A DNA stretch of 64,000 nucleotides, taken from NCBI GenBank assembly GCA_965249455.1, contig OZ252236.1, forward strand, positions 4,216,001-4,280,000. The letters are read 5' to 3'. This DNA is from Jiulongibacter sp024742395. GTDB taxonomy: Bacteria; Bacteroidota; Bacteroidia; Cytophagales; Spirosomataceae. Below the pieces are notes generated by a model. That model had not been told where the DNA came from. It was given only the letters and a program-made list of their open reading frames with translations, and ran no database searches. This document shows positions 52,335 through 63,700 of the stretch, piece by piece (position 1 is the stretch's first letter; each line of letters begins with the position of its first letter). Both the position numbers and the translations under genes were made by a program.

Positions 52335-52364
52335 GATTATTCAATTATAAAATTTACAAAAATC

Positions 52365-52907
52365 ATGTTAGGTTTAGGACAAAAATTTCCCGACTTTAAA
52401 AAGACTTCAGTAGTATCACTAGAAAAAGGTAGTGAGTTTTACGACATCACTTCTCAGGATCACATCAATGGTGATAAGTGGATGGTGATGTTCTGGTGGC
52501 CTAAAGATTTCACTTTTGTTTGCCCTACAGAGATTGCAGCCTTCAATGACAGAGTAGAAGATTTCGCTGACAGAGATGCAATGCTTATCGGTGCCTCTAC
52601 AGACTCTGAGTTTGTACACCTTGCCTGGAGACAAAGCCATGAAGACTTAAAAGGTCTTAAATTCCCTATGTTGGCTGATACATCAAAGTCTCTTGCCGAA
52701 GAGTTAGGGATTCTTGAAGCTGAGGAGAAAATAGCTTACCGTGTTACCTATATCGTAGATCCTCAAGGAATTATTCGTTGGGTATCTGCTAATGATCTTT
52801 CTGTAGGACGTAACGTAGACGAAGTTTTAAGAGTTTTAGATGCTCTGCAAACTGATGAGCTATGCCCTTGTAACTGGAAAAAGGGAGAAGAAACAATTGC
52901 TGCTTAA
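52365..52907 (+). CDS. ahpC: Peroxiredoxin (AhpC-type)
   Basis: 180 residues. Peroxidatic Cys53 is in FTFVCPTEIAAF, and Cys167 and Cys169 near the C-terminus (ELCPCNWK) can resolve it, as in two-Cys AhpC enzymes. It reduces hydrogen peroxide and organic hydroperoxides. I use the ATG at 52365 (MLGLGQKF); the frame is open 41 codons upstream, but that stretch contains the promoter. It is next to ahpD-like and divergent from oxyR, which indicates a peroxide-stress module. Confidence 0.94.
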   Translation: MLGLGQKFPDFKKTSVVSLEKGSEFYDITSQDHINGDKWMVMFWWPKDFTFVCPTEIAAFNDRVEDFADRDAMLIGASTDSEFVHLAWRQSHEDLKGLKFPMLADTSKSLAEELGILEAEEKIAYRVTYIVDPQGIIRWVSANDLSVGRNVDEVLRVLDALQTDELCPCNWKKGEETIAA

Positions 52908-52935
52908 GTGTAGCAACACAAATTATGATTAATCA

Positions 52936-52961
52936 AAAGGGGCAGTTTAGGCTGCCTCTTT
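52936..52961 (+). terminator. Hairpin between ahpC and the ahpD-like gene
   Basis: AAAGGGGCAG, six-base loop, CTGCCTCTTT: a 10-bp stem with one wobble pair, followed by a T-poor tail (ACTTT). A weak terminator or processing site that may make ahpD less expressed than ahpC. Confidence 0.55.
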
Positions 52962-52974
52962 ACTTTAAAATATT

Positions 52975-53562
52975 ATGATAGGACTAGCATCAAACACAAA
53001 AAAGGGGCTTTTAGAAGCCGTTAACTTGCCTGAAAGTCTGGAAAGTCTGTGGCTCGACAGACATAATGAAGCAGATACCCGCTTCATTAAAGACTTAAAA
53101 ATAAATGTAACCAATGTTTTAAAGGCGGAGTCTTTCTCTCAGAAAGAAGCCATTCTCCTGGCTTTGGCGGTTGCTATTAATGAAAAGTCTGAAGTACTGA
53201 CTGATTCTCTGACAGAATTAGCCAGAACGCATGAAGCTTCAGAAGAAGAAATTAACGAAGTGGCAGCTTGCGTTTCTTTAATGAATGCCAACAATATTTT
53301 CTACAGATTCAGACATTTCATGCATAGCAATGAAAATTACCAAAACATGCCTGCCAGCATCAGAATGTCTGTCATGATGAAACCTGTTTTGGGTAAAGAA
53401 TTCTTTGAACTGATGAGCCTTGCCGTTTCGGCAATTAACGGCTGCGAGCAATGTGTAACCTCACATGAGGCCTCTGTTAAAGCTCATGGCGGTACAGAGC
53501 AAAGAATCTTCGATTCAATCAGACTAACGGCAGTAATCAAAAGCCTTGTGGTATTAATTTAA
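52975..53562 (+). CDS. AhpD-like carboxymuconolactone decarboxylase family protein
   Basis: 195 residues, all-helical. The AhpD active site is present: Cys157 and Cys160 (NGCEQCVTSHE) with His164, giving a thiol-disulfide centre that can reduce peroxiredoxin. It follows ahpC after a weak hairpin, so it is the likely electron donor to AhpC in place of AhpF. Confidence 0.9.
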   Translation: MIGLASNTKKGLLEAVNLPESLESLWLDRHNEADTRFIKDLKINVTNVLKAESFSQKEAILLALAVAINEKSEVLTDSLTELARTHEASEEEINEVAACVSLMNANNIFYRFRHFMHSNENYQNMPASIRMSVMMKPVLGKEFFELMSLAVSAINGCEQCVTSHEASVKAHGGTEQRIFDSIRLTAVIKSLVVLI

Positions 53563-53565
53563 AAG

Positions 53566-53596
53566 AAAGGCGAGCTCACCCTATGGGCTTGCCTTT
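53566..53596. terminator. Terminator between the ahpD-like and DUF4199 genes
   Basis: AAAGGCGAGC, 11-base loop, GCTTGCCTTT: a 10-bp stem with one wobble pair between two convergent genes. The plus-strand side has a T-run of four, so it is moderate in strength. Confidence 0.7.
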
Positions 53597-53597
53597 T

Positions 53598-54119
53598 CTA
53601 ATCATCTCCTTTTGACCTCAAGATAAAGGCAGAGGCTAAGGCAATGATTAGGCCTAAGGGTAAAATCTCCAGAAGAGTTATCCCAAACTTAAAGAAAGGG
53701 TTCTTATAATTCTCAAACATCTTATCAACATCAGCAAAAGCTTCTTGTTTTTCAAGCTCACTCAAAGCTTCTTTTTCTATATCCAGTCGGTACATATCGG
53801 CAATCCGCTCATTCACCTCAGGATAAATTCCTGAAATAATCATCCAGCTGACTACATAAATTAAAGAACTGATCACTGCAATTGTGGCTCCAACCTGAAG
53901 TCCTTCTTTAAAATCTATTTCTCCGTCCAGAGCTTTTATTTTATGCTCTCGGATACCAAAAAATATCAAAACCAAGGATAGAAACATACTGATGTAACCA
54001 AGTGTTTCTGAAACTCCTAAACTTGTACCTTCCTGAAGGGTAAAGGGAGTAGATGCCGCCATAAACACAGCTAGCATTGCACCCGAAATTAATCCATACT
54101 TAAGAGCTGCTTTTGACAT
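53598..54119 (-). CDS. DUF4199 family membrane protein
   Basis: 173 residues with four hydrophobic helices (about 8-26, 37-55, 79-98 and 146-165), the DUF4199 pattern. The loop between helices 3 and 4 is acidic and longer. Function is unknown; genes of this type are frequent in this phylum, often near lipid or cell-envelope genes. Confidence 0.82.
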   Translation of the reverse strand: MSKAALKYGLISGAMLAVFMAASTPFTLQEGTSLGVSETLGYISMFLSLVLIFFGIREHKIKALDGEIDFKEGLQVGATIAVISSLIYVVSWMIISGIYPEVNERIADMYRLDIEKEALSELEKQEAFADVDKMFENYKNPFFKFGITLLEILPLGLIIALASAFILRSKGDD

Positions 54120-54525
54120 AGTTTGGAAGATTTAAAGAATATAGTCCCCGCTGAAAAACAATTAGATTGATCTGACTACTAAAATATGATTTTTCTCGAG
54201 AAAATAATATTTGTAAAAAAATCATTCCTTTTCATCTCAAGAATAAATGCGGTAGAAGTACAAAGAAAACCCATCTCTTTCGAGATGGGTTTTACCTTAA
54301 ACCATTTTGCTTAACAAAGCTTTTAAACTGTACATAGTCAATTTACCTCTAAAAGCCAGATAAAACCAAATTTCTCTCTCAAATCTTTGGCATATTTTAT
54401 TATTCGGTAATTCATTTTTTATCAATGTATTAAACGGTGTTTTTCACTTCAACATTCAGGTGTTTTTACTCTATGCAGCTTCAATAATTCTTCTGAAATT
54501 TGAATCAGACATTACGAAAAAGCAT
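54120..54525. other. Intergenic region with an orphan terminator and a tiny open frame
   Basis: No gene of normal size. It contains one strong bidirectional terminator (54266-54293) that does not follow any annotated gene. Upstream of it on the minus strand is a 25-codon frame with an ATG (54338-54415; MNYRIIKYAKDL, ending LLEVN), followed by a 12-codon frame. This could be a small transcript or the remains of a gene. The DUF4199 promoter must be in 54120-54265, but no perfect box was seen. Confidence 0.45.
54266..54293. terminator. Orphan bidirectional terminator
   Basis: AAAACCCATCTC, TTTC loop, GAGATGGGTTTT: a perfect 12-bp stem with A- and T-flanks. On the minus strand it would end a transcript carrying the 25-codon frame at 54338-54415. 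On the plus strand no upstream gene is known. Confidence 0.8.
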
Positions 54526-54669
54526 ATGGAACTTCTGGAAATAATCATCGCTTTGGCTCAAATTTTTGCGGCATTTATAGTGCCGGCGGCAGCATTTATA
54601 CTGTTGATTTTTGTACTTAAAAGGGTACATAGAGGCAGTAAAAACGAACTAAATTATTATAAAAAATAG
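54526..54669 (+). CDS. Small single-helix membrane protein (tentative)
   Basis: 47 residues from the ATG at 54526: MELLEIIIALAQ, then a hydrophobic helix and a basic end (KRVHRGSKNELNYYKK). The same frame is open up to a GTG at 54460, but the segment before the ATG is not convincing. It is followed within 40 bases by a perfect terminator, which supports transcription. No family is recognised and it could be a non-coding transcript. Confidence 0.4.
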   Translation: MELLEIIIALAQIFAAFIVPAAAFILLIFVLKRVHRGSKNELNYYKK

Positions 54670-54705
54670 GTTTACTTCATATATAGGTTAGGGTTAAGGG
54701 AAACG

Positions 54706-54739
54706 TCCGGTCACAGATAGTCTGACCGGATTTTTTTTT
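54706..54739 (+). terminator. Intrinsic terminator before the giant gene
   Basis: TCCGGTCA, nine-base loop, TGACCGGA and a run of nine T: a textbook terminator. Its T-run runs into the -33 region of the promoter of the giant gene. Confidence 0.93.
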
Positions 54740-54767
54740 GTCAAAAAGGATGACAATCAGTATTTTG
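54737..54767 (+). promoter_or_regulatory. Candidate promoter of the giant surface-protein gene
   Basis: TTTG (54737-54740), 20 bases, TATTTTG. The -7 box has one base fewer than TAnnTTTG, the same variant as the one before the TPR gene (13449-13455). It ends 23 bases before the ATG at 54791. Confidence 0.4.
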
Positions 54768-54790
54768 TGGCACCTTTTAACAAAAAATTA

Positions 54791-57700
54791 ATGAATAAAT
54801 CCACACAATTAGTGCTTTGGCTGAGCTTGCTATGCTCTTTCGCCAAAGCCCAAACCCCCACCTTTTCAGTTCAGCCAAGTTTAAACAACGGATTCGTTTG
54901 CTACGGCAACAACGCCACCATTTCTGCCAGTGTACTGAATGCAGATGTTTATCAATTAGAAAGTCAAAACCCTGACAATTCCTGGTCAAACTACGGAGGT
55001 TACACCGGAAGTGCTACTGGTATTACTTTGAGCATATCCATCATCGCTCATACGCAAGATCTTAACTTTAGAATCAGGGCTACGAACAATACATCTGGCG
55101 ATGTGGCCTACAGTAACGAATTCTTTATTGATGCTCAACGGCCTGAATTTAGTGTACAGCCAGTAAATCAAACAGCATGCTATAATGAGAACGTGACTTT
55201 CTATACTACAGCCAGCGGGACTGGTCTGAGTTATGAATGGGAATATTCAGAAACTATTGATGGTTCTTATGCTCCGTTAAGTGCAGACTCCAAATACAAA
55301 AATGTCAATACCGCCAATTTAACTTTAAAAGGCATTCGGCATACAGATGAAGATTTCTTTAGGGTAAAAGTTACTGATGCGAATGGTTGTTTTAATACTT
55401 CCAATTCAGCTGGCTTAAACGTAAACTACATGTTCATTGTTCAGCCTACTACATCTGCAGCCATTTGTGAAGGCTCTACGACGGACTTTTTTACTTATAA
55501 TATTCAAGGAAGTCCGATTGAATATTCATGGAAGTATTCAACCGCCTCAGCAGAGATTGAAGTCGTTGAAAGTTCGCAATTCCAAAACGTAAATTCTGAA
55601 AGATTAACAATTAATGGAGTACCGGGCGATTTAGAAGATGTAGCAGTAAAAATAGAATTCCCTAATTCTTTAATGAATTCTGATGGATCTTCTACCACCG
55701 GAACTTGTTTTGTAGAAAGAGAACGAAAGGGCTACACCATAAACCCACAGCCAGCTCAGCCTGCTTTCGTTTCTGCAGATAGCATTTGTGGCTCTGGTAC
55801 TGTTGATCTTGAAATTTCAAGTTCTGAATCTGTTGAATGGTATGCTAACTCCACAGGAAGTGCCTCTCTAGCCACATCTGCCCGGTTTACCACTCCATCC
55901 ATAAATGCTTCTACTTACTATTTCTACAGAGCAAAAGATACAAACGATTGCTTCAGCCAATATGATTCTACTCTTGCCAAGGTGAATCCTGTCCCTTCTA
56001 TTTCACTTTCATCAGTTGCTTCTATTTGTCCGGCAGATGGTAGTTTCAACATTCCATATACTTCTTTACAAAATGGTGATCAGTTTGACCTAACACTCAC
56101 CTCCGGTTCTATTCTAGGTTTCTCTGAGCTCACAGATGAACCTTTAAGTTCTTCGCCACAGTCCATCTCTGTTCCAAGTACCATTACCTCCGGCAATTAT
56201 ACCTTCGGTTTTAAATTAGAAAATAGTATAACCGAATGTTTCGCAAGCAGCCAGGATGTAAACCTTTACGTTAAAAAACCAACTGAAATAACTTCGAACC
56301 CGGTCACACAAGAGATTTGCGAAGGACAACCTGTAACTCTTTCAGCGGCAGGAACAGGCGAAGGCCTCCTAACTTATCAATGGTATTTCAATGGAAGTGC
56401 TTTAGAAGATGAAAAGGAAAGCAGCTTAACATTTGACAAACTAAGTCTGACCGATGAGGGCAACTATTATTGTGCTATAACGGCCGAATGTGGAACGAAA
56501 AATTCAACTGCAGCAACCCTAACGGTAAAACCAATCACAAGAATCAATACCCAACCAACCAATACTGCAGTATGTCAAAACCAGACAGCCACTTTCTCTA
56601 TAGTAGCTACAGGTAGTGGTACACTGACTTATCAATGGAAAATGGATGGTAACAATATCGGGACCAACTCGAACAGCCTTTCATTGGAAAATGTAACATT
56701 AGACGATGATCAAGCAGAAATAACTTGCACAGTTACCGGAGAATGTGGTGACAGCACTTCTACCACCGCCGTTTTAACAGTTTACCGTCTACCGGTGGCT
56801 CCTGTTGTGGCGGATACCGGATATTGTATCAATAGCTCTCCTGATCCACTGACTGCCAACGCCTTAACTTCGCATTCGCTAAACTGGTACGGCACAAACG
56901 CCACAGGCGGAACAGGTTCTAACTCTGCAAGTACTGCCAGCACAACGGCATCTGGTGATTTCTCTTATTATGTTTCTCAAACAGACGCCAATAGCTGCGA
57001 AAGTGAAAGAGCTGAAATACATGTGACCATCACTCCTTTGCCCAACTCTAATTTATCAAGCTCCGCAAGCACAGTATGTCCATCGGGCTCTATAAATAGG
57101 ACGGTTAGTTTTCTTGTTGCGAGTGCTGGCGGAAATGGCTCCTATACATATCAATGGGGTAAAAACGGCTCTGCTATAAATGGCGAAACAGGCACCTCAT
57201 TTTCATCTACCGGAGGGGGCAATTATTATATAGTAACAACTTCCGGTTATTGCTCTATTACTTCCACAGTTAATATATCAGAAGCGGTAATGAATGCTAC
57301 AAATCCTCCCACTGTTTCAATTAGCGGTGAAACAGCACCATACAATTTCTGTTCCGGAGAGGATATTACACTTACTGCCAGTTTATCTGTTTCAGGAAAC
57401 ACTTTAAAATGGTACAATACCAATATTGCTACCGCCGTACTTTCCAGTAATACGGATTTTAATTTGACAAATATCTCAGTTGATGCTTCTTATTTTGCAG
57501 CTGAGGTTGAAACCATAGGTGCCTTAACCTGTGAAACTGATAGAAGCGAAATAGCATTCACCGTGGATGAAAGCCCAGATGCAAGCTATATAGTAGAAAA
57601 CGAAACCTGCACAGCAAACAACGACGGAAAAATAACCTTAACACCCTTAACCTCTGATGTTCCTTATACATATAAAATAGGCTCTCTAGCCTTTCAAAAT

Positions 57701-60700
57701 TCCAACATTTTTACCGGACTCACCGAAGGCAATTATTCAGTGACATTAAAAAGTAATAATGGCTGTGAAACTGTTAAGTCTATCTCTATAGGTACAAATC
57801 CCAGACCTGTATTTACCACAGAGCCTTCTAATAAAAATGTATGTGAAGGAAGTACGGTTACCTTCGAAACTGCCACAGACATTACAGTAAACTATCAATG
57901 GCAAAAGAAATTACCATCAGGAAACTGGACTGATATTAGCTCAGAGAATTCTTCAGATTTAGTTCTAAACAATGTAGGAAACACCAATAATCCTGACGGG
58001 GCAACCTACAGACTAATTGCCGGAAGTGCTACCTGTTTTGAAACATCTGCTGAAGCAAGTCTAGCGGTAACAATTATTGATGAAACTTCACTGAGTGGTA
58101 CCACAAGTATCTGTTTCGGAGGCAATGCCACCCTTACGGCTACAGGTTGCAACGGAACAGTTACCTGGTCTGATAATCAAACAGGAACATCTATTGCTGT
58201 ATCTCCTTCTGCCAGTACAACTTACACAGCAAAATGTAAAGTGGGTCTATGTGAAGAAGATGCCATTAACTCTGTGATTGTAAGTGTTAAACCGCTTACT
58301 CCTCAACCCGGAATCACAGCCACTTTAAATGAGATTTGTTTTGGACAATCATCTGAACTAACAGCAACCGGTTGCTCGGGAGATTTGCTTTGGAGCACCT
58401 CTGAAACAACTACCTCAATTACTGTTAACCCCACTACATCAGTAGAATACTCCGTTACATGTACCATTGATGGTTGTCCCGGAGAAACATCTAAAGTTAC
58501 AGTTACAGGACATCCTGAACTATTGGCTGGCAGTATTAATACAAACTCAGCTATTAATTGTGCAGGTTATAATCCGCCAAGTATTGGAAGTACAGATGCT
58601 CCATCAGGAGGAAAAGGAGCTTTGAGCGTTTCATGGGAACTAAGCGAGAATTGTGATGCCCAAACTCCAAACTGGAACGTTATTTCTGGTGCTACTGGAA
58701 ATACATACAACCCTAGTGCTCTTTATATAACCACCTGTTACCGAAGAAAAGTGGTAGATGAATGTGGAACGGAGCTGTACTCCAATATCTCCACCATAAA
58801 CATTGTTGATGATCCTGAAATCATCGTTTCTTCTGACAAAAGAAGCATTTGCTCTGGTGAAAGTTTTGAACTAACCGCTGCCATTTCTGGCGGAACGGGT
58901 ACTTGTAGCATCACCTGGCAGAAAAACTCTAAGTCTTCCGCCGCGGGTTCTTCCTTCTGGGAAGACATAGCCGGCTCTGCCAATACCCTGTCTGTTACTG
59001 ACCTGGAGAATGCCACGGCCTCCAATATCTCTGTCTATTTCAGAGCCATCTATGATTGTGATTTGACGAATTGTAATAAGGCTACGGCTGAGTCTATTGA
59101 AGTGGTGGTAGCACCTGTGGTGGCCAATGTGGTCTCGGCTGATAAAAGTATCATCTGTGAAGGTGAAGAAGTGGTTTTGACTTCTTCCGGGTGTTTGGGT
59201 ACTATTTCCTGGTCAAATGGTTCTGTGCTTGCACAGCAAACTGTGAGCCCTACATCTACACAGTATTTTGTAGCTACCTGTTCCGTTACAGGCTGCTCGG
59301 AGATTGTGAAAGATTCTGTAGAGATTACCGTAAAACCAGGTGTGGCGACTCCTACGTTAACTGCTACAACATCTGAAATTTGCTTTGGTCAATCTTCAGA
59401 AATTACTGCGTCTGGTTGTACAGGTGAACTTCTTTGGAGCACATCGGAGACTACGACTTCCATAACGGTTAGTCCTAATTCTGCCGTGGAGTATTCTGTC
59501 ACTTGCAGCCTTAATGGATGTACCAGTCCCGCCGCTAAAATTACGGTTACAGGCTACCCTGAATTAGTAGCCGGAAGTATTTCCAGCTCTTCTGATATCA
59601 ATTGTGCAGGATACAATCCACCTGAAATTAGTAGTACGGCCGCCGCATCTGGTGGAAAAGGCGTTTTGAGCACATCTTGGGAATCAAGCGAAAATTGCTC
59701 TGCTCCTACTCCGACTTGGAATACTATTACCGGTGCTAATGGCAATACTTATAATCCGATTGCTCTTTCTGTTACCACCTGTTACAGAAGAAAAGTGGTA
59801 GATGAATGTGGAACGGTGCTATACTCCAATATCTCCACCATAAACATTGTAGAGGACCCTCAAGTCATCGTTTCTTGTGACAAAAACAACATTTGCTCTG
59901 GTGAAAGTCTTGAACTAACCGCTGCCATTTCCGGCGGAACGGGTAATTGTAGCATCATCTGGCAGAAAAACACCCGATCTTCTGCTGCTGGCTCTTCTTT
60001 CTGGGAAAACCTGGCCGGCTCGGCGAATACTCTTCCTGTTACTGATTTAGAGAATACTTCAACTGAAAACATTTCTATCTATTACCGAGCTATCTATGAT
60101 TGTGATTTGACCAATTGTAATAAAGCAACATCTGAGGCTATTGAAGTGGTGGTAGCACCTTTGGTGGCCAATGTGGTCTCGGCTGATAAAAGCATCATCT
60201 GTGAAGGTGAAGAAGTAGTCTTGACATCTACCGGCTGCCTGGGTACTATTTCATGGTCAAATGGTTCGGCTTTTGCACAGCAAACGGTGAGCCCTACTTC
60301 TACACAGTATTTTGTAGCTATATGTTCCGTTACAGGCTGCTCTGAGATTGTGAAGGATTCTGTAGAGATTACCGTAAAACCAGGTGTGGCGGCTCCTATG
60401 TTAACTGCTACAACATCTGAAATTTGCTTTGGTCAATCTTCTGAAATTACCGCTTCTGGTTGTACAGGTGATCTACTGTGGAGCACATCGGAGACTACGG
60501 CTTCCATAACTGTTAATCCTACTTCTGCGGTAGAGTATTCTGTCACTTGCAGCCTCAACGGATGTACCAGTCCAGCCGCTAAAATTACGGTTACAGGCTA
60601 CCCTGAATTAGTAGCCGGAAGTATATCCAGCTCTTCTGATATCAATTGTGCAGGCTACAATCCACCTGAAATTAGTAGTACGGCTGACCCTTCTGGTGGA

Positions 60701-63700
60701 AAGGGCGTTTTGAGTATCTCCTGGGAATCAAGCGAAAATTGCTCTGCTCCTACTCCGACTTGGAATACTATTTCTGGTGCAACTGGAAATTCCTTTAACC
60801 CTACTGCTCTTTCTGTGACCACCTGTTACAGAAGAAAAGTGGTAGACGAATGTGGAACGGAGCTGTACTCCAATATCTCCACCATAAACATTGTTGACGA
60901 TCCTGAAGTCATCGTTTCTTCTGACAAAAGCAGCATTTGCTCTGGTGAAAGCTTTGAATTAACTGCGGCCATTTCCGGCGGAACCGGTACTTGTAGCATC
61001 GTCTGGCAGAAAAACACTAAGTCTTCCGCCGCGGGTTCTTCCTTCTGGGAAGACATGACCGGCTCGGCGAATACTCTTCCTGTCACTGATCTGGAAAATG
61101 CAACGACTTCAAATATCTCTGTTTATTTCAGAGCTATCTATGATTGTGATTTGACCAATTGCAATAAAGCAACATCTGAGGCTATTGAGGTGGTGGTGGC
61201 ACCTGTAGTGGCCAATGTGGTCACTGTTGATAAAAGCATCATCTGTGAAGGTGAAGAAGTGGTTTTGACTTCTTCCGGCTGTTTGGGTACTATTTCATGG
61301 TCAAATGGTTCTGTGCTTGCCCAGCAAACTGTTTCACCCAGTTCTACGCAGTATTTTGTGGCTACCTGTTCCGTTACAGGCTGCTCGGAGATTGTGAAAG
61401 ATTCTGTAGAGATTACCGTAAAACCAGGTGTGGCGGCTCCTACATTAACTGCTACAACATCTGAAATTTGCTTTGGTCAATCTTCTGAAATTACTGCTTC
61501 TGGTTGCACAGGCGATCTACTTTGGAGCACATCGGAGACTACTACTTCCATAACGGTTAGTCCTATTTCTGCGGTGGAATATTCTGTCACTTGCAGCCTC
61601 AATGGATGTACCAGTCCAGCCGCTAAAATTACGGTTACAGGCTACCCTGAATTAGTAGCCGGAAGTATTTCCAGCTCTTCTGACATCAATTGTGCAGGAT
61701 ACAATCCACCTGAAATTAGTAGTACGGCTGCCGCATCTGGTGGAAAAGGCGTTTTGAGCATCTCCTGGGAATCAAGCGAAAATTGTACGGCTGTTATACC
61801 TACATGGACGATCATTGAAAGTGCTACTGGAAATACCTTTAACCCTACTGCTCTTTCTGTGACCACCTGTTACAGAAGAAAAGTGGTAGACGAATGTGGA
61901 ACGGAGCTTTTTTCCAATATCTCTACCATAAACATTATTGATGATCCTCAAGTCATCGTTTCTTCTGACAAAAACAACATTTGCTCTGGTGAAAGTTTTG
62001 AACTGACTGCTGCCATTTCCGGCGGAACGGGCACCTGCAGCATCATCTGGCAGAAAAACACTAAGTCTTCTGCCGCGGGTTCATCCTTCTGGGAAGACAT
62101 GACCGGCTCGGCGAATACTCTTCCTGTCACTGATTTAGAGAATACTTCAACTGAAAACATTTCTGTCTATTTCAGAGCTATCTATGATTGTGATTTGACA
62201 AATTGTAATAAGGCTACGGCTGATGCTATTGAAGTGGTGGTAGCACCTGTGGTGGCCAATGTGGTCACTGCTGATAAAAGCATCATCTGTGAAGGTGAAG
62301 AAGTGGTTTTGACCTCTACCGGTTGTTTGGGTACTATTTCCTGGTCAAATGGTTCTGTGCTTGCTCAGCAGACTGTTTCACCTACTTCTTCTCAATATTT
62401 TGTGGCTACCTGTTCCATTTCAGGCTGCTCTGAAATTGTGAAGGATTCTGTAAAGATTACTGTAAATCAAGGTGTGGCCGCTCCTACCCTTTCGGCCACT
62501 TTAACTGAAATTTGTTTTGGTCAATCTTCTGAAATTACTGCTTCTGGTTGCACAGGCGATCTACTTTGGAGCACATCAGAGACTACGACTTCCATAACCG
62601 TTAGTCCTACTTCAGCGGTGGAATATTCTGTCACTTGCAGCCTCAATGGATGTACCAGTCCGGCAGCTAAAACTGCCATTATCGGTTATCCTGAATTAGT
62701 AGCCGGAAGTATTTCCAGCTCTTCTGATATCAATTGTGCAGGATACAATCCACCTGAAATTAGTAGTACGGCTGCCGCATCTGGTGGAAAAGGCGTTTTG
62801 AGCCTCTCCTGGGAATCAAGCGAAAATTGCTCTGCCCCTACTCCGACTTGGAATACTATTTCTGGTGCTACTGGCAATACATATAATCCGTCTGCTCTTT
62901 CAGTAAGCACCTGTTACAGAAGAAAAGTGGTAGATGAATGTGGAACGGAGCTGTACTCCAATATCTCCACCATAAACATTGTTGACGATCCTGAAGTCAT
63001 CGTTTCATCTGACAAAAACAACATTTGCTCTGGTGAAAGTTTTGAATTAACCGCTGCCATTTCCGGCGGAACCGGTACTTGTAGCATCACCTGGCAGAAA
63101 AACACTAAGTCTTCCGCCGCGGGTTCATCCTTCTGGGAAGACATGACCGGCTCTGCCAATACTCTGTCTGTCACTGATCTTGAAAATACAACGACTTCCA
63201 ATATCTCTGTCTATTTCAGAGCCATCTATGATTGTGATTTGACCAATTGCAATAAAGCAACATCTGAGGCTATTGAAGTGGTGGTAGCACCTTTGGTGGC
63301 CAATGTGGTCTCGGCTGATAAAAGCATCATCTGTGAAGGTGAAGAAGTAGTCTTGACATCTACCGGCTGCCTGGGTACTATTTCATGGTCAAATGGTTCT
63401 GTGCTTGCTCAGCAAACTGTTTCACCCAGTTCTACGCAGTATTTTGTGGCTACCTGTTCCGTTACAGGCTGCTCGGAGATTGTGAAAGATTCTGTAGAGA
63501 TTACCGTAAAACCAGGTGTGGCGGCTCCTACATTAACTGCTACAACATCTGAAATTTGCTTTGGTCAATCTTCTGAAATTACTGCTTCTGGTTGCACAGG
63601 CGATCTACTTTGGAGCACATCGGAGACTACTACTTCCATAACGGTTAGTCCTATTTCTGCGGTGGAATATTCTGTCACTTGCAGCCTCAATGGATGTACC

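Noticed and set aside
58095..59376. Plus-strand frames at 58095-58277 and 59191-59376
   Set aside because: Both are in other frames than the giant CDS, lack any recognisable composition and are short. They are out-of-frame shadows.
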